Shown: in pieces, positions 17,267 through 24,862 of the stretch
How the letters are laid out: each line of letters begins with the position of its first letter
Position numbering within the stretch: the first letter of the stretch is position 1
Assembly (NCBI GenBank): GCA_963667675.1
Contig: OY763929.1
Coordinates: 1,178,001 to 1,242,000, forward strand
Direction: 5' to 3'
Length of the DNA stretch: 64,000 nucleotides
Source of the DNA: G963667675 sp963667675
Lineage (GTDB): Bacteria > Chloroflexota > Dehalococcoidia > Lucifugimonadales > UBA3495
Translations under genes and position numbers: made by a program
The notes under the pieces: generated by a model
Told to the model about the DNA's origin: nothing
The model's database searches: none
Seen by the model: only the letters and a program-made list of their open reading frames with translations

Positions 17267-18388
17267 CTAGGCCAGGTTGTACACCCGGGCGCTGTTGCCG
17301 CCGGCGATCTTGGCCTTTTCTTCCTCGGTGCAGTCGGCCAGGATGCGGTCGATGATTTCCCGGCTCTTGGGGAAGGTCGAGCCGGTGTGGGGATAGTCCG
17401 AGCCCCACTGGAGGTTGTCCACGCCTATGAAGTCGCGGTCCCGTATGCCCCGGTCGTCTTCCTGGAATCCCAGGAACACGTTGCTGTGAAAGAAGTCGCT
17501 GGGAACTGCGCCGTCCTTGAACCGGCCCCCGGTGGCGGCAGCCTGGGCGCTGAAGCCGTAGATGTAGTCCATGCGCTCCAGGAAGTTAGGGGCCCAGGAC
17601 AGTTCGTGCTCCACCGATCCCACCTGGAGCTTTGGATAACGCTCGAAGACGCCGCTCAAGATGATGTCGGCCAGGGACATCCGTATCCAGTGTTCGACGT
17701 TGCAGAGGAAAGACGGCCTGGTGGAGTCCAGGTCGGCGAATTCCTGGCCCGCCCCGGGGCGGTTGGTGCCCTGGTGCAGGCCCAAGGGCATGCCCAAGTC
17801 CTGGGCGGCGGCCCACAGGGGCTCGTACTCCGGCCTATCGTATGACCGGCCCTGGGGTGGATAGACGGTGATCAGGGCCCCCGCAAAGCCCAGCTTGGCG
17901 CAGCGTTCCAGTTCCCTTACGCCCTCGCCCACGTCATCGATGTTCAGCATGGCGATGCCCTTCAGCCGCTTGGGGACGGCATTGCAGAACTCGCCTGCCC
18001 AATCGTTGTAGGCGCGGCAGTTGGAGGTCAGCAGATCGCTGTCCGGCACGCTGTAGAGCAGGAGGCCGACGGTGGGGTAGACGATGCTGACGTCGACGCC
18101 GTCCAGGTCCATGTCCTTGACGTGCTCCTCCGGGATGTAGCCCCCCGGACGCACCTGTTCTATGCGGGCCTGCCTGGTCAACTTTTCCGGGTCTTCGAAC
18201 CTGACGCCAGCCTGGGTGCCGTTGGTAACGCCGAGGACCTTCCTGCCGTCGCAGAACCACCAGTCGCCCTCTTCCAAGCGTTGGAGTTGGGGCTGGCGGC
18301 CCTTGAACTTGGACTCGCCCCTGCCGGCCCACAGGTCTTCCGGCTCGATGACGTGGCTGTCGCCCGATACGACCATGTAGCTGGACAT
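17267..18388 (-). CDS. Amidohydrolase family protein (Amidohydro_2)
   Basis: A 373-residue paralogue of the enzyme at 12474-13589. It has SGDSHVIEPEDLW at the start, PLGLHQGTNRPG, GSVEHELSWAPNFLERMDY and WGSDYPHTGST. The D-x-H and the later His and Asp are expected to bind the catalytic metal. GGAGGT precedes the ATG at 18388. It is followed 40 bases downstream by the F420-type LLM gene. Substrate unknown. Confidence 0.9.
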   Translation of the reverse strand: MSSYMVVSGDSHVIEPEDLWAGRGESKFKGRQPQLQRLEEGDWWFCDGRKVLGVTNGTQAGVRFEDPEKLTRQARIEQVRPGGYIPEEHVKDMDLDGVDVSIVYPTVGLLLYSVPDSDLLTSNCRAYNDWAGEFCNAVPKRLKGIAMLNIDDVGEGVRELERCAKLGFAGALITVYPPQGRSYDRPEYEPLWAAAQDLGMPLGLHQGTNRPGAGQEFADLDSTRPSFLCNVEHWIRMSLADIILSGVFERYPKLQVGSVEHELSWAPNFLERMDYIYGFSAQAAATGGRFKDGAVPSDFFHSNVFLGFQEDDRGIRDRDFIGVDNLQWGSDYPHTGSTFPKSREIIDRILADCTEEEKAKIAGGNSARVYNLA

Positions 18389-18569
18389 GATGGACCTCCC
18401 AGGCGCTGGCTATGACCGACCGTAATGGGGGTGGCTAGGCTATGTTCGTTGGGGTTGGTGCATTATAGCGCATGAATTCCAGGCCCCTCACCCTAACCCT
18501 CTTCCGCAGGGAGAGGGGATCGGCTGAAAGAACAAGAAGGCCGCGGACTACGGCCCAGGGGAGGAGACC

Positions 18570-19001
18570 CTATTCTCTCAGGGGGTTGCGCCAGCGGAGG
18601 CCGGGGAACCGGCTGAAGTCGCTGTCGTTGGAGTGGACCTCTGCCTGATACTCCATTGCCAGGGCGGCGATGTGGGCATCGGTCACCAGGTTGGCGCCGA
18701 CGCCGGCGACGGCCAGGTTCTTGCGGAGAAGCTCCAAGTGGCCGGCGCCGGGGTTGACCGGCGACACCTGAGGGAATCGGAACCACTCGGTTACGAAGTC
18801 TACCGCTTTTGTGGGCGTGGCCGGGCTGGCCATAACACTGGGGTGAGTCATCAATCTCACGAAGCCGGTTGCAACGGCCCATGAGACTCCCACCCGTTCA
18901 GTTCCGTTGATCAGGTCTTCCCACCAACGCCTGGCGGCGGAATGGAATGGAGCGCCGTCGCTGTAAGCGTAGATTAGCAAGTTGAGGTCCGGGATGATCA
19001 C
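18570..19001 (-). CDS. vapC: VapC family PIN-domain toxin
   Basis: A 143-residue PIN-domain ribonuclease. The acidic residues expected for the metal site are visible in MIIPDLNLLIYA (Asp5), in VTDAHIAALAMEY, and in the C-terminal SNDSDFSRFPGL. The length is usual for VapC. Its ATG overlaps the antitoxin stop by four bases (ATGA), typical of coupled toxin-antitoxin pairs. It should cleave tRNA or rRNA when freed from the antitoxin; the target is unknown. Confidence 0.9.
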   Translation of the reverse strand: MIIPDLNLLIYAYSDGAPFHSAARRWWEDLINGTERVGVSWAVATGFVRLMTHPSVMASPATPTKAVDFVTEWFRFPQVSPVNPGAGHLELLRKNLAVAGVGANLVTDAHIAALAMEYQAEVHSNDSDFSRFPGLRWRNPLRE

Positions 19002-19258
19002 GCCGGCCCGGGCTGGGTAAAGGAGTCGGCCTCCAGTTGGTCGTTAATCTGGTTCAGCTTTAAGGGGTCGATCCCTGGAGCCAGCCCGCTGTTATGGGGA
19101 GCAACCCGGTATTCCGCGGGCTTCTCCCTGATAACGTTGGGCGTCAGGCCGCGCCGGAGCGCATCGTTGACCACTTGCTTGAAAGTCCGCTCCATAAACC
19201 TGGCCCGCTCCCGCAGGGCTTGGGCTATGTCATCATCCAGCGTAAGTGTAGTTCTCAT
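18998..19258 (-). CDS. vapB: VapB-type antitoxin
   Basis: An 86-residue protein beginning MRTTLTLDDDIAQALRERA, the ribbon-helix-helix N-terminus typical of VapB antitoxins, with a loosely conserved C-terminal tail that would wrap the PIN toxin. The start at 19258 is preferred over an upstream GTG at 19276 because of this family N-terminus and the promoter position. The promoter -10 ends only six bases before the ATG, so the transcript is likely leaderless. An overlapping palindrome suggests autoregulation by the VapBC complex. Confidence 0.88.
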   Translation of the reverse strand: MRTTLTLDDDIAQALRERARFMERTFKQVVNDALRRGLTPNVIREKPAEYRVAPHNSGLAPGIDPLKLNQINDQLEADSFTQPGPA

Positions 19259-19264
19259 GGAGAC

Positions 19265-19296
19265 ATCATAGCGCACTATTATCTTGATGTCAAGAT
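19265..19296 (-). promoter_or_regulatory. vapBC promoter with palindromic operator
   Basis: On the minus strand TTGACA (19288-19293) is followed after exactly 17 bases by TATGAT (19265-19270), a near-consensus sigma-70 promoter. The perfect 16-bp palindrome ATCTTGATGTCAAGAT (19281-19296) overlaps the -35 box and is a plausible VapBC binding site. Confidence 0.8.
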
Positions 19297-19343
19297 GTCT
19301 ATATTTCCGCTGGCTCTTCGGGGTTTCAGCGGCTGGACCCGGC

Positions 19344-20684
19344 CTACCTGCGGCCGCGGGAGCGGGGCGCCTTGACCCATTCGTTGCCCCAGGGCACGTC
19401 GGGCAGGTTGCGGGAGCGGCGCACTTCGTTGATGGTCAGCACTCCCCGGTCCAGCAGTTGGGTCTCCCGCCGCACCCGGCTGTCTTCGTCCTCCCGCAAG
19501 ACCTCGATGGCGCTGACGTCGAACTGGACTTCCAGGTCGGGATACCCCAGCCGCGGCAGCAGCATGCGGTTCAGCCGCTCCTCGAAGAACCGCAACTGGG
19601 GCAGGATGGTGTTGCGCCAGAACATGCGCTCGGCGGTGTTCACGTTGGAAAAGGTGGCCCGTTCCAGGTCCGACAGCAAAGGCATGGGGACGCCGTAAGT
19701 CCGGCTGACCTCCTCCAGGCTCCAACGCAGCCCCTGTATGAAGTCCATTTCCCGCTGGTTGAACCCCAGGGTCTTGATGTCCTTGACGAAGCTGGCGATG
19801 GCCGGGCGGTGGGCCTTGGCCGGTCCCCGGTAGCGCTTTTCCCAGCGGGCATAGAAGTCCTCGACCTCGCTATCGGTCATGGTCTCGTTGGTCAACATAA
19901 CGAAGTCCGGCTGGGCGGCGTTGCGGAAGAAGTTTCGGTTGAACCGTAGCCCGTCCTTGCCCATGTCCACGGCCAGGCGCACCGGGGCGATGGGGGCCAG
20001 CCCGGCGTACTCCTCCATGGGATTGAAGTAGTGCATCCACAGCATCTCGTCGGGGGTGTAGGCCACCGGCCCGTTGCGCCCCTGGTACACGAACCCTCGG
20101 ATGTAGCGCCGGCGGTCGGGCAGCACGGTGACCCGGTCGGGCCGCAGGGGCCAGATTTCCCACCGGCCTCTTTCGTCTTTCTCCAAGGCCCAGAAGGACG
20201 ACCCCCACAGGTTGAGATAGGTCTCGGTGGCCCGCCACAGGTCTTGCCGGGTGTGCCAGGGATTCACCCGGTCCAGTAATTGCCGCGCCGGATGCTCCTG
20301 GCCCACGGGCAGCAGCGTTCCGTCGGGCTGCCGCCGGTACACCATCAATTCAGGCCGGCTGAGGGCGTCGGTCCGGAGCTTGATGGCGGCGTAGACCGAC
20401 ACCGCGGACGCGTAGTATTCGCCGTAGGCGGAGTTGGCCCAGGACGCTCCGGGAGCGGCGGTCTCCTGGAACCAGTCCACGTCCGCCGACGCAGCCCGGT
20501 TGGCCCGTTGCCGGATCTCTGCGGGCGCGGTCTGCGCGTGCCGCAACCGGCCCCGCAGCCTTCCCAACAACTGGGACGAGGCCAAGGCGACGGAGGGCAA
20601 CCCCTTCACCGCTTCCAGCACGCCGGCAGGCGAGGTCCTGCTGTCCTCTGAATTTTCCCGGGAGACTACGGACTTGCTTTTCAT
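19344..20684 (-). CDS. HK97-type phage portal protein
   Basis: A 446-residue protein with portal features: the ASAVSVYAAIKLRTDALSRP region near residues 70-90, WRATETYLNLWGSSFWALEK, and ISLTYG-like EEVSRTYGVPMPLL followed by EERLNRMLLPRLG. In phages it forms the dodecameric ring at one capsid vertex through which DNA enters. The start at 20684 has AAGGTG upstream; a longer form from 20723 overlapping terminase by ten bases is possible. It lies directly downstream of the terminase gene as in HK97-like phages, but the protease and capsid genes that should follow are at 51-53 kb in the opposite orientation. Confidence 0.88.
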   Translation of the reverse strand: MKSKSVVSRENSEDSRTSPAGVLEAVKGLPSVALASSQLLGRLRGRLRHAQTAPAEIRQRANRAASADVDWFQETAAPGASWANSAYGEYYASAVSVYAAIKLRTDALSRPELMVYRRQPDGTLLPVGQEHPARQLLDRVNPWHTRQDLWRATETYLNLWGSSFWALEKDERGRWEIWPLRPDRVTVLPDRRRYIRGFVYQGRNGPVAYTPDEMLWMHYFNPMEEYAGLAPIAPVRLAVDMGKDGLRFNRNFFRNAAQPDFVMLTNETMTDSEVEDFYARWEKRYRGPAKAHRPAIASFVKDIKTLGFNQREMDFIQGLRWSLEEVSRTYGVPMPLLSDLERATFSNVNTAERMFWRNTILPQLRFFEERLNRMLLPRLGYPDLEVQFDVSAIEVLREDEDSRVRRETQLLDRGVLTINEVRRSRNLPDVPWGNEWVKAPRSRGRR

Positions 20685-20713
20685 CTTTGCACCTTTCTTC
20701 CGGTGATCTTGGT

Positions 20714-22060
20714 CTAGGTCCATACTTTGACCTTGGCGGGAGGCTCGACGAAAGCCAGCATCAGGGCGTCGGCCTTGTCGGGGGAGGGAAGGTTGCGTTT
20801 GTACATCTGCTCCTTGCTCTCCACCCGCAGCCTGCCCTGCCTGTCGACGTCATAGCGCATGGCCGCCAACTCGCCCATCAGTTCGTTGTCCGGCGGAATC
20901 TTGATTTCCCCCGCGGCGAACAGGTCTCGCAGCCGCGAATAGCCCTCCGCCCTTAGGTTGGTGAAACGGCCCCTGTCTCCCGCGCTGCGGGCCACGTTGA
21001 CTCCCCTCACCGGATGCCCCTGTTCTCGCAGCCGGTCCACTACCCCCGCGCCCAGGCCAATCTCGTCCACGCACACGTAGTCCGGGTCCGAATCCCGGAT
21101 CGCCGCGGCTATGCGCCCCGCGAACTCCATGAGGTCCATTTTTCGGAACACCTGGATGTCCTCGACGATGTTGCCCCGCCGGCGCAGGATGACGCTGCGG
21201 TCTGACCCGTACCGGGCCACGTCCACGGCCAGCACCACAACGCCGCTGGCTGCCCCCTCTTCTTCGTAGTCCAGCCGGTCCTCATCGGCCGCGGCCTCCA
21301 ACGCCGACAGCCCGAACAAGGCATGCTCACCCTGCTCGGGGAATTCCCCCAACACCCTTGCCCGGTAGATGGGATTGTCTTCACTCCAGATCTCCCTGCG
21401 TTCTTCCACCCACTCCGCGGTGGTCAGGCCCTGCACCACTGTCCTGCCCGCCCGCACGTTGGGGCTGTCCAGGGCCGAAATTGTTATGGTGTGGTAGAGA
21501 CGGCGTTCTTCGTGGAACGCTCGTCTGAACGCCCCGGAAGCGGTGGTGGGATTGCCGATGAGCAGCAGCCGGGGTTCGGCGGAGGTCATTACCGCCTCGA
21601 TGCCCTCGTATATCTCGTCGCTCACCCCTTCCGCCTCGTCCACCACAATGAGCATGTTGGGGCAGTGGAATCCCTGGAATTCGTCGGCTGACTCGGCGGA
21701 CAGACCCATGGCATAGCGGTCCTCGGCCACTTCCCACCGGGTGTCGAACATGGAGCCGCCCAGCCGTTCCCTGGCCGGCCGGTACAGGCGGCGGATTTGC
21801 CGCCACAGAACGTGCCGCACCTGCCGGAAGGTGGGAGCGGTGCTCAACACTATGGCCGGGTCGTGGCAGTGGACGAACCACAGCGCGGCCGCCGCGGCGC
21901 AGAAACCCTTACCCAGCCCGTTGCCCGACTTGACCGCCACCCGCCGGTGGACCGCCAAGGCAGCCAATACCTGTTGCTGTTTGTCCCACAGCCGCACCTG
22001 AAGCACGTCCCTGGCGAAGGTGAGGGGTGGCGTGTACTCGGCCGCTTGAGATTCGTTCAT
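20714..22060 (-). CDS. Phage terminase large subunit
   Basis: A 448-residue packaging motor. The ATPase half has a Walker A-like VAVKSGNGLGKGF (residues 41-53) and Walker B LIVVDEAEGV (137-146). The nuclease half has VVLAVDVARYGSD, DYVCVDEIGLGAG and the C-terminal DKADALMLAF, the acidic triad of the RNase H-like fold. It would cut and translocate DNA into proheads. The start at 22060 follows the zinc-ribbon gene stop by two bases; a longer upstream frame overlaps that gene and is disfavoured. All key motifs are intact, so it is not an obviously decayed gene. Confidence 0.9.
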   Translation of the reverse strand: MNESQAAEYTPPLTFARDVLQVRLWDKQQQVLAALAVHRRVAVKSGNGLGKGFCAAAAALWFVHCHDPAIVLSTAPTFRQVRHVLWRQIRRLYRPARERLGGSMFDTRWEVAEDRYAMGLSAESADEFQGFHCPNMLIVVDEAEGVSDEIYEGIEAVMTSAEPRLLLIGNPTTASGAFRRAFHEERRLYHTITISALDSPNVRAGRTVVQGLTTAEWVEERREIWSEDNPIYRARVLGEFPEQGEHALFGLSALEAAADEDRLDYEEEGAASGVVVLAVDVARYGSDRSVILRRRGNIVEDIQVFRKMDLMEFAGRIAAAIRDSDPDYVCVDEIGLGAGVVDRLREQGHPVRGVNVARSAGDRGRFTNLRAEGYSRLRDLFAAGEIKIPPDNELMGELAAMRYDVDRQGRLRVESKEQMYKRNLPSPDKADALMLAFVEPPAKVKVWT

Positions 22061-22062
22061 GG

Positions 22063-22266
22063 TTAACGCCGGTACTTGTAGCCCGAGGAGATTGCTGCGG
22101 TCCTGGATTGCTTGCCCTTTGGCCCGGGCTGCGCCGGGCTTTCCTCGTCCGGCTCCGAGGGGCTGAACAGGAAACCGCAGTCCCGGCACCTAAGTATGTC
22201 GTTGTCCTTGCGGGACTTCTTTTCCAGCTTGAGCAGTCTAAGAGAATCGCAACGTCGGCATTGCAC
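22063..22266 (-). CDS. Small zinc-ribbon protein upstream of terminase
   Basis: A 67-residue protein with two knuckles, C3-x2-C6 and C27-x2-C30, forming a likely zinc ribbon, followed by an acidic/Pro-rich tail. The GTG start at 22266 is preferred over an ATG at 22305 because GGGAGGT lies eight bases before it and because the longer form would include the terminator stem. It ends two bases before the terminase start, so the two are probably translationally coupled. Its position is where phages carry a small terminase subunit or HNH gene; its own role is unknown. Confidence 0.7.
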   Translation of the reverse strand: MQCRRCDSLRLLKLEKKSRKDNDILRCRDCGFLFSPSEPDEESPAQPGPKGKQSRTAAISSGYKYRR

Positions 22267-22282
22267 GGGACCACACCTCCCT

Positions 22283-22333
22283 AAAAAAGTACAGGGACGG
22301 CCCAACCTCTGTGGGCGGGTCGTCCCTGTACTT
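22283..22333 (-). terminator. Intrinsic terminator just upstream of the terminase module
   Basis: Arms 22287-22299 and 22321-22333 form a perfect 13-bp stem (plus-strand arms AAGTACAGGGACG and CGTCCCTGTACTT) extended by three more pairs after a mismatch. On the minus strand it is followed by TTTTTT and, within ten bases, by the ribosome-binding site of the zinc-ribbon gene. A terminator in this position would control entry of transcription into the phage genes. Confidence 0.75.
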
Positions 22334-22398
22334 ACACGCTATGCCCTGGCCGCCGGGGTTGTCAACGGCCTCGCGTCACTATACCTAGCCTGGGCTTA

Positions 22399-22603
22399 GG
22401 CTGTCCGTTCGCCCTGAGGCTCTCGAAGGGGGAACGGACAGCCGGGGCCTGTCCTGAGGTTCTTGAAGGGGGAACGGACAGCCGGGGCCTGTCCTGAGGT
22501 TCTTGAAGGGGGAACGGACAGCCGGGGCCTGTCCTGAGGTTCTTGAAGGGCCTGCCCTGTGCCCGTTCGTGCTGAGGGAAATCGAAGCATGAACGAGCGG
22601 GAC
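22399..22603. repeat. REP-like element cluster
   Basis: A run of the GTCCGTTCG...TGAGG.TCTCGAAGG...GAACGGACAGCC element family, including the 40-bp tandem array inside it. The ~490 bases from 22334 to 22826 hold only repeats and no credible gene. Confidence 0.88.
22431..22550. repeat. 40-bp perfect tandem repeat, three copies
   Basis: Units 22431-22470, 22471-22510 and 22511-22550 are identical, each starting GGAACGGACAGCCGGGGCCT and ending TTCTTGAAGGG. The unit is one arm of the local REP-like element, apparently amplified by slippage or unequal crossing-over. Confidence 0.96.
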
Positions 22604-22626
22604 CTTGGGGTCGCTACGGACGGACC

Positions 22627-22693
22627 GTCATACCGGCGAAAGCCGGTATCCAGTCCCGCGCATTCCTGGATTCCGGCTCGGGGGCCGGAATGA
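22627..22693. repeat. 67-bp dispersed element, copy 2
   Basis: Near-identical to 14244-14310, differing by a few bases (for example CAGTCCCG for CAGCCCCG). It contains two back-to-back hairpins, CCGGCGAAAGCCGG and TTCCGGCTCGGGGGCCGGAA. Confidence 0.9.
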
Positions 22694-22826
22694 CGAGTGG
22701 GAGAGCGGGATGACGGGTCATGTAAAGGTCTGGCGGGCCTTGAAGTCGTGCTGCGAACGGCCGAGTCCTAGCTAGGCAAAGGACTCCGCAGGCGGGTAAA
22801 CCGGAGGAACAAGCGGACTGTGGAAG

Positions 22827-23012
22827 TTAGTCCGGCCGGTGCTTTTCAATCATGGCGATGACGCGGCTGTCTATGTCGCCCAGCGACACCCCCGCGTCGG
22901 AACGGGCCACTCCCAAGTGCGCGGCCCGTTGGATGTCCTCCCACTCGGGCTCCAACTCGTACTCGTCCCGCAACTCGTCGAAAAGATTGTCCAGCGACTG
23001 TTTATCGAACAT
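22827..23012 (-). CDS. Small acidic hypothetical protein
   Basis: A 61-residue strongly acidic frame (MFDKQSLDNLFDELRDEYEL...) ending in a helix-like VIAMIEKHRPD. Composition and codon use look coding, but only a weak AGGG lies upstream and no family is recognised. It precedes the phage genes on the same strand at ~560 bases, across a repeat cluster and a terminator, so it is probably transcribed separately. An antitoxin or a small phage protein are both possible. Confidence 0.4.
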   Translation of the reverse strand: MFDKQSLDNLFDELRDEYELEPEWEDIQRAAHLGVARSDAGVSLGDIDSRVIAMIEKHRPD

Positions 23013-23700
23013 CTTTTGCCCTATCTGTCCTTATTGGAAACTTGAAATTCAGCGCCCCAGCGTCTGCCCTCGCTCTCAGCGCATCCCACCGGGAACATAC
23101 AGAAGTTTACCCCCGCAGCGTCCCGGTGGCAACCTGAAGGACCGCCCCCTGAACCTGCCTCCGCGCCATTCGTAGGGGCGACCCTTGTGGTCGCCCTGGC
23201 CCTCCATGGCCCGCGACTAGGCTGTCCGTTCGTCCTGAACCTGTCCTGAGGCTCACGAAGGGGGAAATCGAAGGGTGAACGGACAGCCGCCGCTGTGCTG
23301 AGTCCCCACCCTGTCATTTCGAGCGCAGCCGAGAAATCTAAAACCCATGCCTCCAACCCAGCGCCGTAACCCTCAACCAACCCACGCCCGCGCACCTTGG
23401 CCCCCGTTCGCCTTGAGCTTGTCGAAAGGCCGCTCCAACCCCCCAACGCGTCATTCCGGCGGAAGCCGGAATCCAGAAGGCCCCAGCCGTGAGCCTCGCG
23501 CCACGCTCCTCCAACCCGTCATTCTCGCGCAAGCGAGAATCTAAAACCCTCGCCGCCAACCCACCTCGGCTACCCCCGCCCGCCTGTGGACTCCCACCCT
23601 CCCCCCGTTCGTGGTGAGCCTGTCGAACCACACGAACCGCCCCAGCCAACTGTCAATCCAATGATGCCCCACCACCGGCAAATGGTGTAACCTAACCCCG
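23013..23700. other. Gene-free region with dispersed repeats
   Basis: Contains GTAGGGGCGACCCTTGTGGTCGCCC-type hairpin DNA at about 23173-23198, a REP-like element at 23220-23288, GTCATTTCGAGCGCAGCCGA at about 23322, and two truncated relatives of the 67-bp element near 23449 and 23519. No promoter or gene was recognised. Confidence 0.8.
23220..23288. repeat. REP-like element with inverted GGCTGTCCGTTC ends
   Basis: Begins GGCTGTCCGTTC and ends GAACGGACAGCC, a perfect 12-bp terminal inverted repeat around TGTCCTGAGGCTC-type core sequence. It is a good example of the intact form of this element. Confidence 0.88.
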
Positions 23701-23875
23701 TGCACCCCAACTCATTCCAAACCTGAGCAATATCCTCCCGGCTTGGAGGCGGAAACCGGCTTCAACCGCAAGGCCCAGGCCATCAAGGACGCCGACGCCC
23801 GGCTGCGCCAAGGGCTGACCGTCGCCGCATTCGCCCTTTGCTACCCCGAGGACAACCTGTTAACGGCCAATTGAA
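23701..23875 (+). pseudogene. C-terminal remnant of an unidentified gene
   Basis: An open frame without a start codon encodes a protein-like stretch containing AETGFNRKAQAIKDADARLR and VAAFALCYPEDN before a TGA at 23873-23875. Charge patterning and the clean ending suggest the tail of a real gene truncated on its left by the repeat region. No family is confidently recognised. It ends four bases before the next ATG. Confidence 0.4.
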
Positions 23876-23878
23876 GCA

Positions 23879-24643
23879 ATGCTGAATAAGAATAATATTG
23901 GGCCTCGTCTTATTGGCGCCTTCTTGGTCATCGTAGTCTACTGCGTCCCGGCCAACGTAATCATTTGGTATCTCGGCTCGATTGATGAACTATCCACCCG
24001 CATAGCAATGAGTGTGTTTGCCGCTATCATGCCGGCGGTAGCGTTCTTGTCTGAACCGAAACCACAGAAATCGATAAAAGAATTGCTCTGGTTCGCTCTA
24101 TTTATGGTGCTTGTATTACTGCTCGCGACAGGCCAAAAGTTCAATTTGGGTATTTTGTCATCCAACACCATTATGTTGTTTGGCTCCCTTCCATGGTGCT
24201 GGTTGGTCTGGAAACTAATAGGCGGTAGCTTGTTTTTGTTAACAGGGTTGATACTCGAATTTGCTGTAATGATGATTTACTGGGTTGCGGCCCCGAGTGA
24301 AGTTGTCGGGCATCTGGACGTTCTGCTATTGCCACTGCCACTGGCTTTGTTCGGCGGTATCTTTTGAGCGCCGGCGGCGCGACTCATTTGGGAAATTGCC
24401 AAACGACAAAAGAACCGTAGAGTGAGCGGCCCTGGAACTCAGGCCCTTGCAATGGCTATCTTGTTTTTCCCGGTCTTTTTGGTTGCGATTGCCGTTCCTG
24501 ACATGCTTGAACTCGGACCGACCTGGTCGACGGTGTCTCTGGCCATACTTGGAGTGCTGCTGAGTGCGGTGATTTCGGACCCATTGAGACGCTTTTTGTT
24601 GGACGTGGGAGAACTATCACCAAGTTCGCCAAGCCTGCGGTAG
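23879..24643 (+). pseudogene. Membrane protein gene interrupted by an in-frame TGA
   Basis: Two membrane-protein segments, 23879-24367 (162 residues, four to five hydrophobic helices) and 24368-24643, are in the same frame and separated only by TGA at 24365-24367. Reading through gives a 254-codon protein with two more helices (around LAMAILFFPVFLVAIAVPD and VSLAILGVLLSAVI). The region is markedly AT-richer than its neighbours, suggesting recent acquisition. The stop may be a nonsense mutation, a sequencing error, or a true end with an unrelated downstream frame. No family recognised and no Shine-Dalgarno sequence seen. Confidence 0.55.
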
Positions 24644-24723
24644 GGCCATAGTTCTTGCCGGTGTAGAAGCGCAGGATCGCAGAACCGACTAGCTACGAGT
24701 CCATACGCATACCTTTGGTCTTG

Positions 24724-24855
24724 CTATCGACCCGAAGCCTTCTTGAAGCCGTGGCCAGGTAGCGCTGCTGACCGTCGCCGTATGTCCATCTTCACAACAT
24801 GGTCGCTCCCACAGTCTGGGCAATTGACGGTGTATGTCTTGGTGAATTCAGCCAT
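24724..24855 (-). pseudogene. Remnant of a zinc-ribbon transposase N-terminus
   Basis: A 43-codon frame starts MAEFTKTYTVNCPDCGSDHV, the first knuckle of the zinc ribbon found at the N-terminus of several IS transposases. After KMDI the expected continuation (GDGQQRYLATASRRL, resembling 'G..QRY.C..C...F') is found in the next frame, with its Cys residues lost. No inverted repeats or DDE domain remain. It is taken as a frameshifted IS scar, with moderate confidence. Confidence 0.5.
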
Positions 24856-24862
24856 GCGCTAA

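Noticed and set aside
22431..22550. 40-bp repeats as a CRISPR array
   Set aside because: The units are contiguous, without spacers, and no cas genes are in the window.
24365..24380. TGA at 24365 as a second selenocysteine codon
   Set aside because: The hairpin loop begins only five bases after the TGA, too close for a SECIS, and no family Cys is expected at this position.
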